From: Acidobacteriota bacterium | Lineage (GTDB): Bacteria > Acidobacteriota > JAAYUB01 | Length of the DNA: 36,430 nucleotides | Assembly: GCA_018001935.1 (NCBI GenBank) | Contig: JAGNHB010000058.1 | Span: 1 to 36,430 of the forward strand | Reading direction: 5' to 3' | Shown here: positions 23,443 to 31,505 of the stretch, piece after piece | Position numbering within the stretch: position 1 is the stretch's first letter | Layout: each line of letters begins with the position of its first letter | Position numbers and translations under genes: made by a program | The notes under the pieces: generated by a model | What the model saw: the letters and a program-made list of their open reading frames with translations, nothing else | Databases searched by the model: none | What the model was told of the DNA's origin: nothing

Positions 23443-25635
23443 ATGAACGGCAGGAAAATCGACCGGAACGGGACAGGCTTGGCGTTCAAACCGCTGGCCC
23501 TGGTCATGTTGAGTGTATTGGTTTTCGGTTTCCAGCCCCGGGCGGTTCCCGCCACGGAGATCACCGCGGAGAGCGTGGCGACGGCCTTGAAGCGCGCCGT
23601 GACCCTGGCGGACCTGCCGCCCGGCTACAGGCAGGACGGCGAGATCGTCTCCAAATATTACCAGATCCAGGGCCTTGCGGATGCACGGGTCGGTTTCCTG
23701 CCGCCGGGGGCCGTCAGGTCGACCATCTCGGTGACTTTGAAGCTGTTCAAGAACCAGGCCGATGCCGAGGCGGACTTCCGGTGGGCGTCGGAGTACAGAA
23801 CCCGGATCTCCGAGAATGTTATCGCCCGGGACGCCGGCGTCGGAAGCCGGAGCTTTCACGTGGGGTTCAGGAAATACCTGGACAGCGCCCACAGCCGTTA
23901 CGAGATGGTGAGCCAGACCATCGAGGCCATGCAGGGGAACTGGGTCGTCCTGATCATCCTGTCCAATTACAAAGGCCAGAACTATTGTGACTTCAGCGAC
24001 GCGGAGGCGGGGAACTTCCTTCGGAAGCTGGCGGCGACGGCCCTGGGCCGGCTGGGAGGTTCCGAGCCCGACAGCGAAGCGCCGGACTGCGGGAAAGCCG
24101 GGGCGCTGACCCGGTACCTTCAGGCCCTGCGGGCCCACCAGGAGAGAGTGGCCGGCATCGACCGGCGGCTGAGTGCGATGCTCGCGGAACGGGAACCGGA
24201 TCCCCGGCAGGTCGTTGCCATCGGCCGGGAGGCCTTGGAGGCCGGGGGCGCATACCTCGGGACCCTGAGGGATTTCCAGCGGGGAGAAACCCGGCGGGGG
24301 CTGATGGAGGAACTGGACCTCCTGGTGGATACCACGGATCTCCTCAACAAGGTGGTGATCAAGTACCAGGCGCTGGCCCGGGTACCCCTGGCGCCGGTGA
24401 ACCCGGAAACCCGGAAGCGGTCCCGGGACGAGGTGCTGAGCACACTCCTGGCCCTGGCCCGGGAGCAGTGCACCGCCCGGTTGGATTCGGAGGGCCTGCG
24501 GGACATTCTGAACAGCGCGAGCTGGGGGGAGGCCCTGGACCGGACGGTTTTCCACGTTCAGCGCAAGGTCAACGAGTTGCTGGACCGGGAAACCGAGAAG
24601 ATCTTCGGCATCGGTTTCCACGACGCGCAGTCCGCCCGGCGGGCCCTGCAACTGCAGATGCGGCGGGAGGTCCGCCGCCACGTCGCGAAGCTCTTGGTGA
24701 AGATCACCAGCAACGAGATCGTCATCGAGATCCTGGCCGCCCCCATCATCCGATGGATCGAGCGAGACCTGCTGCCGCGGCTGCAAGAGGCGCTCCGCGA
24801 GAAGGGCCACCTGCCGGAGCGCGTCACCCGCTCGGTGCGGTCCCTGGAAAACGCCCGGGAGGCCCTGAACCGGCTGACCTGCGACGCCCGCATCCAGGAC
24901 GTCCGGCAGGTCCTCGCCGCGGCCACGGGAACACTCAACGCCACCTGCTACCTGCAGAAGGACCTGAAGGCCGCCCAGGACTTCGACAAAATCACCACCT
25001 TGGGCAACGCCATCGGCAGACTGAAACAGACGATGCACTTGACATGGAGCCGGTTCCTGTTGTCCCCGAACGATTACGAGGACGACCTGCCGATCGTCGT
25101 CGACATGGTCGGCCAGTTGCTGGAAAACCTGCGGAGCAGCATCCCTGCCTTGCCCGACGAAGGGCAACGGTATCGGATCACCACCCCGGACCCCCCGGTC
25201 AACCTCGACCTCGCGGCGGATTTCATGCGCGGCCTGACCGGTGACGGCACAACGGGGCCAACCTCCATCCGGGCCACGGAAGCGGTTGTGAAGTTCTTTG
25301 AAAGCGACCTGAACATGGGCCCTCGATCCCTGAAGCGGTATGGCCAGAAATTCAAGGCCGCTTCGACCCGCGCCCTGTACTGGGAATTGAACCTGGCCTA
25401 CCCCGCCCCGGGCCGGAGGATCGATTTCCGCCTCGACGCCACCTGGTACCGGGAGGATGGGAGCGTGCTGGTCCGGCAGACCCTCGACACCTACGTCGAG
25501 GCGGCCTGGGTCCATTCGCAGCACCTCCTGGGGTGGGGGTGGGAAGAGCCCGGCAACTGGGCGCCCGGGACCTACCGACTGGAGTTGTCCGTCAAAGGGA
25601 ACAAGGTGGCCGAAGGGTTCGTCAAGATCAAGTAG
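23443..25635 (+). CDS. Unrecognised exported protein, about 730 aa
   Basis: No family is recognised for the whole. After a signal segment (FKPLALVMLSVLVFG, cleavage likely after AVPA), an N-terminal domain of about 180 residues carries a LKLF-DAEADFRW and NWVVLIILSNY core. A long helical part follows (about 220-580, rich in Arg, Glu and Leu). The last 130 residues form a compact domain with ALYWELNLAYP, FRLDATWYREDGSVL, HSQHLLGWGWE and GTYRLELSVKG, a beta domain also seen at the C-terminus of various secreted repeat proteins. AGGAGG at 23429-23434 favours ATG 23443 or 23440; ATG 23437 is too close. It stands alone behind its own promoter and is flanked on both sides by repeats. Confidence 0.8.
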   Translation: MNGRKIDRNGTGLAFKPLALVMLSVLVFGFQPRAVPATEITAESVATALKRAVTLADLPPGYRQDGEIVSKYYQIQGLADARVGFLPPGAVRSTISVTLKLFKNQADAEADFRWASEYRTRISENVIARDAGVGSRSFHVGFRKYLDSAHSRYEMVSQTIEAMQGNWVVLIILSNYKGQNYCDFSDAEAGNFLRKLAATALGRLGGSEPDSEAPDCGKAGALTRYLQALRAHQERVAGIDRRLSAMLAEREPDPRQVVAIGREALEAGGAYLGTLRDFQRGETRRGLMEELDLLVDTTDLLNKVVIKYQALARVPLAPVNPETRKRSRDEVLSTLLALAREQCTARLDSEGLRDILNSASWGEALDRTVFHVQRKVNELLDRETEKIFGIGFHDAQSARRALQLQMRREVRRHVAKLLVKITSNEIVIEILAAPIIRWIERDLLPRLQEALREKGHLPERVTRSVRSLENAREALNRLTCDARIQDVRQVLAAATGTLNATCYLQKDLKAAQDFDKITTLGNAIGRLKQTMHLTWSRFLLSPNDYEDDLPIVVDMVGQLLENLRSSIPALPDEGQRYRITTPDPPVNLDLAADFMRGLTGDGTTGPTSIRATEAVVKFFESDLNMGPRSLKRYGQKFKAASTRALYWELNLAYPAPGRRIDFRLDATWYREDGSVLVRQTLDTYVEAAWVHSQHLLGWGWEEPGNWAPGTYRLELSVKGNKVAEGFVKIK

Positions 25636-25697
25636 AAGCCGAAGGGTGCCAGGTGCTATCCAAAGCCAATCTGATCAGGCAGACATAACAGCTTCGC

Positions 25698-25746
25698 GCC
25701 GCACTCCGCGGGCGTGGGGAAGGCAACCCGTGCGCTTCTCCACCGG
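25698..25746. repeat. CCGCACTCCGCGGGCG element, copy 2
   Basis: GCCGCACTCCGCGGGCG followed by GGGGAAGGCAACC and ending CTCCACCGG. Partner of 22323-22371. It lies just after GGGTGCCAGGTGCT (25645-25658), which resembles 22972-22985. So the intergenic regions before and after the unknown gene share several pieces. Confidence 0.65.
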
Positions 25747-25882
25747 ATGAAGCCGCCATGCTCGAGGAGTCCGGCGTCCTCCTCTCGGCTTGACGACCCC
25801 CCAAAAGTCATGTTTTGCCCGCGAATCATGCGAACGAACGCGAATGAGAAATCAATAACCAATAGATATTATTCGTGTAATC

Positions 25883-25945
25883 AATTCGCGTAAATTGGCG
25901 TTATTCGTGGGAAAATCCCTTTTCGCGACTTTTTACGGGGGTGTC
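25883..25945. repeat. Dispersed AT-rich intergenic block, copy B
   Basis: CAATTCGCGTAAATTGGCG, then TTATTCGTGGGAAAATCCCT, CGCGAC and ACGGGGGTGTC. The same words in the same order occur in copy A (15513-15565), with about ten extra bases here in the first part. It ends seven bases before the kup-type flank at 25952. Confidence 0.7.
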
Positions 25946-25961
25946 AAGGCTTGAAAGGTCC

Positions 25962-27929
25962 TCACAATTCGATCTGGACGCCGATCTCCACGATCTGGTC
26001 GGGCGGCACCCCGAAGGTCTTGGCGGCGGCGGCGGCGTTGCGGGACATGAAGGCGAACAGCTTGCCGCGCCAGGCGGCCATGACGGGGTTGGGCGAGGTC
26101 AGAAGCGTCTCGCGCCCCATGAAGAAGGTCGTTTCCCGAAGGCTGACCTCCAGACCGTGCCGGGGGCACGCCGCCAGGACGACGGGCACACTGGGGCTTT
26201 CCATGAAGCCGAAATGCCCGGTGACCCGGTAGAAATGCTCGAAGAGCGGCTCGACGTCGACCCGGTCCGCCTCGGCCACCCGGGGGATGTCCTCGGTGAC
26301 GAGGGTCACGAACAGGACTTTCTCGTGGATCACCTTGTTGTGTTTCAGGTTGAACTGAAAGGTCGCCGGGACCGTTCCCGCCGTGGCCGACAGGTAAACG
26401 GCAGACCCGTTGACGACGGCCGGGGTGATCTCATCCTGGAGTGACCGTCGCATGTCCTCCAGGGAGGCCGATCGCTGCTTCAGCCGCTGAGCCAGGATCT
26501 CGCGGCCGCGCTTCCACGACGACATCGCCAGGTACCCGGCGACGCCCACGAAGAGGGCCACCCAGCCTCCCGCGGGAATCTTGATGACGTTGGCGCCCAG
26601 GAAGGCCAGGTCCACCACCAGGAACACCCCGGAGACCAGTGCCGCCAGGACCGGGTTCCAGCGCCAGCGCCGCCGCATCACCGAGAAGGCCAGGACGGTG
26701 GTGACGGCCATGGTCCCGGTCACCGCCAGCCCGTAGGCGGCCGCCATGTGGGTGGAGGTCTGGAACCAGAGCACCAGGAAGATGGACGAGAGCATCAGGG
26801 TCCAGTTGATGAAAGGCACGTAAATCTGGCCGATTTCCGAGGCCGAGGTGTGCAGGATGGACAGGCGCGGGAGATATCCGAGCTGCACCGCCTGCCGGCT
26901 CAGGGAGAACGCGCCGGTGATCACCGCCTGCGACGCGATGATGGTGGCCAGCGTGGCCAGGGCGACCAGGGGGAAGAGTGCCCAGGAAGGCGCCAGGAAA
27001 TAGAACGGGTTGATCACCGCCTTGGGGTTGTGCAGCAGCAGGGCGCCCTGGCCGAAGTAGTTGAGCACCAGGCAGGGGAAGGCCAGCCCGTACCAGGACA
27101 GGACGATGGGGCGGCGCCCGAAATGGCCGATGTCGGCGTAGAGGGCTTCGCCGCCCGTGACGCACAGCACCACCGAACCGAGGACCCAGAAGGCTTTCCA
27201 TCCGTTGGCCAGGAACAACCGCACGGCGTGAGCGGGGTTGACGGCGGCCAGGACGTCGGGGAACCGGAAGATGGCCACCAGGCCCAGCACCGCGATGGAA
27301 ACAAACCACAGGATCATCACCGGGCCGAAGACCAGGCCGATGCGTGCCGTGCCGTGTTTCTGGAAGAGGAACAACAGGGCGAGGATGACCACGGTGAGGG
27401 GAACCACGTAGGGCTCGAGGGCGTGGGTGCCGACGCTGAGGCCCTCCACGGCGGAGAGGACCGAAATGGCGGGGGTGATGATGCCGTCGCCGTACAGGAG
27501 GGCGGCGCCGAACAGGCCCAGGATGATGAGCCACGGGCGCCGCTCCCCCGGGCGGGGGCGGCGGTGCCGGATCATGGCCATCAGCGCCAGGATGCCGCCC
27601 TCGCCGCGGTTGTCGGCCCGCATGATCACGCTGACGTACTTGACGCAGATCACCAGGGCCAGGGACCAGAACACCAGGGAGAGCATGCCCAGGATGCTCT
27701 CGTGGCCGGTGACGATCCCGTGGGAGGCGTGGAAGGCCTCCTTCAGGGAGTAGAGCGGGCTGGTGCCGATGTCGCCGAAGACCACCCCCAGGGCGGTCAG
27801 GGCTAAAAACCCGAGCCCGTGGGCCTTGAGGTGGTCGCCTGAAGTGCCGTCCGGGGACAAGGCCGGGGGTACGTCCGGCGGTACGCCCGGCGGTTCGGGG
27901 GTGACGACCGTCTCGGTTTTATTCTGCAT
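25962..27929 (-). CDS. kup: KUP/HAK-family potassium transporter
   Basis: A 655-aa K+ uptake protein, probably a K+/H+ symporter in the inner membrane. Family marks: GVVFGDIGTSPLY near residue 48, RADNRGEGG, YGDGIITPAISVLSAVEG and GGEALYADIGHFG, about 12 membrane helices, then a cytoplasmic C-terminal domain ending QIVEIGVQIEL. Full length for the family. The ATG at 27929 has only a weak GGCGG upstream; the first 30 residues are Pro-rich and variable. Regulation by cyclic di-AMP is known for some relatives, but no ydaO-type leader is seen here. Confidence 0.95.
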   Translation of the reverse strand: MQNKTETVVTPEPPGVPPDVPPALSPDGTSGDHLKAHGLGFLALTALGVVFGDIGTSPLYSLKEAFHASHGIVTGHESILGMLSLVFWSLALVICVKYVSVIMRADNRGEGGILALMAMIRHRRPRPGERRPWLIILGLFGAALLYGDGIITPAISVLSAVEGLSVGTHALEPYVVPLTVVILALLFLFQKHGTARIGLVFGPVMILWFVSIAVLGLVAIFRFPDVLAAVNPAHAVRLFLANGWKAFWVLGSVVLCVTGGEALYADIGHFGRRPIVLSWYGLAFPCLVLNYFGQGALLLHNPKAVINPFYFLAPSWALFPLVALATLATIIASQAVITGAFSLSRQAVQLGYLPRLSILHTSASEIGQIYVPFINWTLMLSSIFLVLWFQTSTHMAAAYGLAVTGTMAVTTVLAFSVMRRRWRWNPVLAALVSGVFLVVDLAFLGANVIKIPAGGWVALFVGVAGYLAMSSWKRGREILAQRLKQRSASLEDMRRSLQDEITPAVVNGSAVYLSATAGTVPATFQFNLKHNKVIHEKVLFVTLVTEDIPRVAEADRVDVEPLFEHFYRVTGHFGFMESPSVPVVLAACPRHGLEVSLRETTFFMGRETLLTSPNPVMAAWRGKLFAFMSRNAAAAAKTFGVPPDQIVEIGVQIEL

Positions 27930-27977
27930 CGTTCCGCCGGTCCTTTTCGAGCGCCCTGCCTCTGGGCGGAAAACCCC

Positions 27978-28006
27978 ATTGTAATTCCACCTTCATCGAA
28001 ATTCAA
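27978..28006 (-). promoter_or_regulatory. Candidate promoter of kup
   Basis: On the minus strand, TTGAAT (28006-28001), a 17-nt spacer and TACAAT (27983-27978). The transcript would start near 27971 and carry a leader of about 40 nt. Confidence 0.5.
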
Positions 28007-28061
28007 GGGCGGCAATGAGCGCCTATAATGTAAGTCGTTGCCAAATCGCGCAAGATCGTGG

Positions 28062-28184
28062 GGCCGATCGATCGAAACATCGGCCGGGATCGGAATTTGG
28101 GACCCATGCGATCTTCCGTTGCGAGCTTGGCGACTTGGCAAGCGCCGATCCGGATCTGGATCTCGCAAAGGCGCCAAGCTCGCA
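28062..28184. repeat. Inverted repeats upstream of kup
   Basis: TGCGAGCTTGGCG (28120-28132) is exactly complementary to CGCCAAGCTCGCA (28172-28184), which is followed by eight A residues. A second hairpin is GGCCGAT-N10-ATCGGCC (28062-28085). The first pair contains GCAAAGGCGCCAAG words of a kind scattered in many environmental genomes. No gene is seen between 27930 and 28215. Confidence 0.6.
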
Positions 28185-28215
28185 AAAAAAACGGATTGCC
28201 GGGGGTCGCGGAATC

Positions 28216-28656
28216 TCAGAGGTTCCGCCACTGGCCGGCGGCGAGGGTGGCCAGGACGGCCGTGTCGGCCGCGGAGAGGACGCGGTCCGCGAGCTCGCGG
28301 ACGTCGCCGTCGAGGGCGGCGGAGAAGACCACTTTCTTGAGGGAGAGGAGCGGTGATTTTGGGCATCGCAGCGCGTAGTACTCCACGACTTCCGCGCCGG
28401 CCCGCCACTCCCGGACGTCGGCCGCTTCCCCCCAGGCGCCGGCGGCGATCAGGCCCTCGATCTCCGCCTCCCGGCCCCGGCGGCAGTTCCGTGCGGCGGA
28501 CGCCAGGCGCCAGTGGGCGTGCCCCTCGGCGTCGCACCCGCACTGCGGGCAGGGGCCGAGGAGCCCGACCAGCGCGCGGCGCGGGTCCGGGGCCCCCGCC
28601 TCGCCGCGGGGCCGGAACGGGACTTTCAAAAACAAACGTCGGAAAATGGAAAACAT
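28216..28656 (-). CDS. Small protein with a CPxCG motif, 146 aa
   Basis: Not recognised. It begins MFSIFRRLFLK and holds GPCPQCGCD, a zinc-ribbon-like half site, and a later single Cys in YALRCPKS. The rest is Ala/Arg-rich and probably helical (ADVREWRAGAEVVEYYALR). The base composition by codon position looks like coding sequence. ATG 28656 is taken because the frame upstream runs into the repeat at 28666; no ribosome-binding site is visible there, so the start and even the gene are uncertain. Confidence 0.5.
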   Translation of the reverse strand: MFSIFRRLFLKVPFRPRGEAGAPDPRRALVGLLGPCPQCGCDAEGHAHWRLASAARNCRRGREAEIEGLIAAGAWGEAADVREWRAGAEVVEYYALRCPKSPLLSLKKVVFSAALDGDVRELADRVLSAADTAVLATLAAGQWRNL

Positions 28657-28665
28657 GTCAGTACC

Positions 28666-28825
28666 GAAAAGGACTAAAGGACTAAAGGACCAAAAGGACA
28701 CAAAGGACCCAAAGGACGGAAAGGAGACAAAGGATACAGAGAACGGCAAAGACATGATGTTCCAGTTTTTCGGGCCGGCGGTCGTTTTTGTCCTTTTGGT
28801 CGTTTTTGTCCTTTTGTCCTTTCCC
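28666..28825. repeat. 9-nt-period purine/pyrimidine inverted repeat, locus 3
   Basis: A purine arm (28666-28734, GGACTAAAG and GGACCCAAA units) and a pyrimidine arm (28781-28825, TTTTTGTCC units) flank a central unique part. The GNAT reading frame runs through both arms and stops at 28682, so the repeat encodes the end of that protein. Confidence 0.85.
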
Positions 28826-29392
28826 GCTTGACCGGTTCTCGCCGGCATCTCCCCCGGGGATCGGTTTTACTCGACGGTCATACCCCGCGGGCGGCGCCAG
28901 GCGCTTCGCCATGGCGAACTCGTCGACGGGGACGCCGTCGACGCGGAGGGAATCCCGGCGCCGGCCCTCGATCTCGAACCCCCGCCGCCGGTAGAGGCGG
29001 AGGGCCTCCTCGTTGTGAACCATGACGGTGAGTTCGAGGCGGTCGATGGACCGCTCGCGGGCCCAGGTTTCCAGGGCGTCGAAGAGCCGCGTCCCGACCC
29101 CGCGGCCGGCAAAGGCACGCCGCACCCCGATCACCAGCCAGGCCGAGTGCCGGTTTCGCCGGTACTCGCCGCCCCAGGCGCCGATGTAACCGATCAACCG
29201 GCCCTCGCTCTCCGCCACGATCAGGGCGTCGCGGTCCCGGGACAGGGTTCGCCGGATGCTCTCCCGCTGTTCCGCCTCGGTGGTCGTCCGTTCCCCGGGT
29301 TCGAGCATCATGAACCGGGTCTCGCGGTCGAGCGCGCGGAGCAGATCCAGAAAGGCCGCCGCGTCGTCCTCCCGTACCGGCCGGACGACCAC
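28682..29392 (-). CDS. GNAT-family N-acetyltransferase with a repeat-encoded tail
   Basis: The first 170 residues are a complete GNAT domain: VRPVREDDAAAFLDLL, the acetyl-CoA-binding loop GRGVGTRLFDAL, and the HNEEALRLYRRRGFEIEGRR motif of RimI/ribosomal-protein-type enzymes. It transfers acetyl from acetyl-CoA to an unknown amine. Homologous proteins normally end around MAKRL. Here about 65 more residues follow, a Lys/Asp stretch and then a hydrophobic Leu/Val/Cys stretch, both translated from the two arms of the 9-nt repeat. The GTG start at 29392 has GGAG upstream, overlapping the stop of the peptidase gene (29397), so translation is coupled. Confidence 0.88.
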   Translation of the reverse strand: MVVRPVREDDAAAFLDLLRALDRETRFMMLEPGERTTTEAEQRESIRRTLSRDRDALIVAESEGRLIGYIGAWGGEYRRNRHSAWLVIGVRRAFAGRGVGTRLFDALETWARERSIDRLELTVMVHNEEALRLYRRRGFEIEGRRRDSLRVDGVPVDEFAMAKRLAPPAGYDRRVKPIPGGDAGENRSSGKGQKDKNDQKDKNDRRPEKLEHHVFAVLCILCLLSVLWVLCVLLVL

Positions 29393-29396
29393 GGGC

Positions 29397-30473
29397 TCAC
29401 TCCGCCGCCAGGCGGAGGATCTCCACCACCATGTCCCGGGCCTTGCACAGGTCTTCGACGTGGATGCTCTCCTGCAGGGAGTGCTCGTCCCGGGCGCCGA
29501 TGCCCACCACCGCCATCTCGATCCCGAGGTTGTTGTAGATGGAGGCGTCGGTGAAGCCGGTCATGACCGCGGTCCGGGCCTCGACCCCCACGGCCCGCAG
29601 CGCCTTCTGCGCCAGGCGGATGGTCCAGGCGTCGGGCGCGATGTTCACCGCCCGGCACATCTCGTTGACCCGGAGCTGCACCTCGGCCCCCACCGCCGCC
29701 GCCTGTTCGCGGATGGTCTTCTCCATCTCCGCGGCCAGGGCCTCGGCCTTGGCGTGGTCCAGGCTGCGGCACTCCGCCAGGAAGGACGCCCGGTCGGGGA
29801 CGCCGTTGCGGATCAGCCCGCCGCTGATCACGCCCACGTTGGCGGTGGTCTCGGGGTCGAGCCGGCCGAGCCGCAGGGCCGCGACGGCCTGGGCCGCCGC
29901 CCGGATGGCGTTGACCCCCTTCTCCGGCTCCATGCCGGCGTGGGCCGACCGGCCCCGGAACTCCGCGTCGATGGCGTAGTAGGTGGGACCGCCGATGATG
30001 ATGGTGTCCAGGGTGTCGTTGTCGAGGAGGAACCCCCGCCGGGCACGGAGCAGGTTTTTATCCAGGTTCTTGACCCCCAGGAGGCCCACTTCCTCCTGCC
30101 GGCTGACGGCGATCTCCACGGGCGGACGTTTCGGCGCCACCCGGAGGGCCTCCAGCAGTTCGGCGATGCCGGCCTTGTCGTCGGCGCCGAGGATGGTGTC
30201 GCCGCCGGAGCGGATGACGCCGTCCGCCAGGACCGGGGTGATCCCCTTGCCCGGCTTCACGGTGTCGGCGTGGCACGAGAAGAGGATCGGCTCCGTCACG
30301 GCGCTGTCCAGGGCGCCCAGCCGGGCCGTCAGGTTGCCGTAGGCGTCGATCCGGACCTCCGCCCCCAGTTTCTCGATCTCCTTCGCCAGCCAGGCGATGA
30401 ACTCGGCCTCCTCGCCGGACTCGCTGGGGATTCGGACCATTTCCATGAACTGTTGAATCATGCGATCGGACAC
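29397..30473 (-). CDS. M20-family metallopeptidase (PepT-like)
   Basis: A 358-aa zinc peptidase resembling the tripeptidase T-like group. Metal and catalytic residues are visible: His68 in SCHADTV, bridging Asp98 in GADDKAG, Glu127-Glu128 in SRQEEVG, Asp151 region FLLDND and a late His in DEHSL. A dimerisation domain (GRSAHAG, about residues 175-290) sits in the middle as usual. It probably trims peptides in the cytoplasm. The GTG start at 30473 is chosen because AGGAGG lies six bases upstream; ATG 30461 is an alternative without one. It is followed by the GNAT gene with a four-base gap. Confidence 0.92.
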   Translation of the reverse strand: MSDRMIQQFMEMVRIPSESGEEAEFIAWLAKEIEKLGAEVRIDAYGNLTARLGALDSAVTEPILFSCHADTVKPGKGITPVLADGVIRSGGDTILGADDKAGIAELLEALRVAPKRPPVEIAVSRQEEVGLLGVKNLDKNLLRARRGFLLDNDTLDTIIIGGPTYYAIDAEFRGRSAHAGMEPEKGVNAIRAAAQAVAALRLGRLDPETTANVGVISGGLIRNGVPDRASFLAECRSLDHAKAEALAAEMEKTIREQAAAVGAEVQLRVNEMCRAVNIAPDAWTIRLAQKALRAVGVEARTAVMTGFTDASIYNNLGIEMAVVGIGARDEHSLQESIHVEDLCKARDMVVEILRLAAE

Positions 30474-30582
30474 GGGTCACCTCCTGGGATTCAGCTTGTT
30501 GGGGATGCCTGGCCGGCCATCCGGACACGACGATAACGGCCTCGAAGAACCATTAAAAGACTATTATCTCCTGGACGTTCTC

Positions 30583-30602
30583 GCGCAAGCTGAAGCTTGC
30601 GC
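30583..30602. repeat. REP-like perfect palindrome
   Basis: GCGCAAGCT-GA-AGCTTGCGC, nine perfect base pairs with a two-base centre, followed by CACCC. It stands alone upstream of the peptidase gene and is not followed by a T-tract. Palindromes of this kind are often moved by RAYT-type enzymes, none of which is in the window. Confidence 0.55.
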
Positions 30603-30734
30603 CACCCCTGGCGAACGTCATTCTACACCCGATTCCCGGTCGATCGCCTCGAATTCAGATCCGGCATCGGGTCGGACCTCGCCAATCGATGGAAAAATCC
30701 GGGAATACCGTCCAGAAGGGCCTGATTTCCTGGC

Positions 30735-30857
30735 TTAACCGGGCCTTTTCAAGCTCGAAAAGAGCGGAATAGAAGCGGCACTCTCGCGCAACACCCAGCG
30801 GCCCTCTTCATCCACCGCCACCCGCCCTTCAGCCCGCAGGTCAAGATCGTCGCTCAC
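30735..30857 (-). other. Short open frame or gene remnant, 40 codons
   Basis: From GTG 30857 to TAA 30735 the minus strand reads through LDLRAEGRVAVDEEGRWVLR and ends SLKRPG. The open frame continues upstream without a stop for at least 60 more codons, and the codon pattern is gene-like. There is no good ribosome-binding site. It could be the 3' end of a broken gene or a tiny antitoxin-like protein. Confidence 0.25.
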
Positions 30858-30959
30858 CGACCCTGCCCTGATGGCCGACCGAATCTGCGGAGGGTTGGGA
30901 ACCGCGCCGCTCCGGCGGCCTGCGCGGCGCGATCAAAGCGGCGCTCCGGAAGCCTGCGC

Positions 30960-31020
30960 GCCGCACTCCGCAGAGGTCGACCCGTCACCGCCCGCCACGC
31001 CGCAGTCCGCGGGCGTCGGC
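30960..31020. repeat. Two short CCGCACTCC copies
   Basis: GCCGCACTCCGCAGAGG (30960) and GCCGCAGTCCGCGGGCG (30999) repeat the first half of the element at 22323 and 25698. The spacer between them and the DNA after them also share CCCGTCACCGCCCGCC and CCCATCACCGCCCGCC. Confidence 0.55.
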
Positions 31021-31078
31021 CCATCACCGCCCGCCGCGCCGCACCCCCTCCCTGCCGCCCCGCCGGTCCGCCCCTGGC

Positions 31079-31123
31079 CGTCCTTTGGGTCCTTTGGGTC
31101 CTTTACGTCCTTTCGTCCTTTCC
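31079..31123. repeat. 9-nt-period repeat, locus 4 (single arm)
   Basis: Only the pyrimidine arm is present: GTCCTTTGG units repeated five times with a period of nine bases, partly degenerate. A GGACACCC word follows at 31186. It lies about 100 nt beyond the SemiSWEET-like gene. Confidence 0.75.
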
Positions 31124-31226
31124 CGCCCGATCCGGGGCGGCGGCTTGACTGCAACGGCGCGCCGGCGCGGAGGGAAGAAAGTTCGGGACACCCATCACCC
31201 TCATGGCGTCGTCCGCCGCAGAAGCG

Positions 31227-31490
31227 CTATCGCTCCCGGTACAGAATCGCCAGGACGGTCACGGTGCCGCAGGCCAGGAGGCTGGCGATCATGCCGGCCA
31301 GCAGGTAGAGGTCCCGCTGGAAGATCCCGTGCAGGATCCCGGTGACCTGGAGCACGCAGAACCCGGCGAAGGTGGCGATGGACACGCCTTTCGCGCTGCG
31401 GGTGCGGGCGATCCGGAGCGCCTGGATGACGAAGAGCCCCGCGTTGGCCATCAATCCCAGCCCGAAGATGACGCCGACGATCTCTTTCAT
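31227..31490 (-). CDS. SemiSWEET-like (MtN3/PQ-loop) membrane protein
   Basis: An 87-aa protein with three predicted membrane helices and the family layout: helix 1 ending in VIQALRIARTRSAKGVSIAT (the PQ position reads IQ), helix 2 with LQVTGILHGIF, helix 3 at the C-terminus. SemiSWEETs form dimers that pass sugars across the membrane, but the substrate here is unknown. ATG 31490 has only a weak AGGA upstream. A terminator stands immediately before it and the molybdenum hydroxylase genes lie upstream. Confidence 0.78.
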   Translation of the reverse strand: MKEIVGVIFGLGLMANAGLFVIQALRIARTRSAKGVSIATFAGFCVLQVTGILHGIFQRDLYLLAGMIASLLACGTVTVLAILYRER

Positions 31491-31505
31491 GTTTTCAGTC
31501 CTAAG

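Noticed and set aside
28024..28029. TATAAT on the plus strand upstream of kup
   Set aside because: The -35 region is poor and no plus-strand gene follows; the minus-strand kup promoter is better placed.
27930..28060. Cyclic di-AMP (ydaO-type) riboswitch before kup
   Set aside because: Such leaders often precede kup genes, but the conserved core segments are not visible and the predicted leader is only about 40 nt.
28172..28192. Stem followed by eight A as a terminator
   Set aside because: The tract is A on the plus strand, and on the minus strand the T-tract precedes the stem, so neither direction gives a rho-independent terminator.
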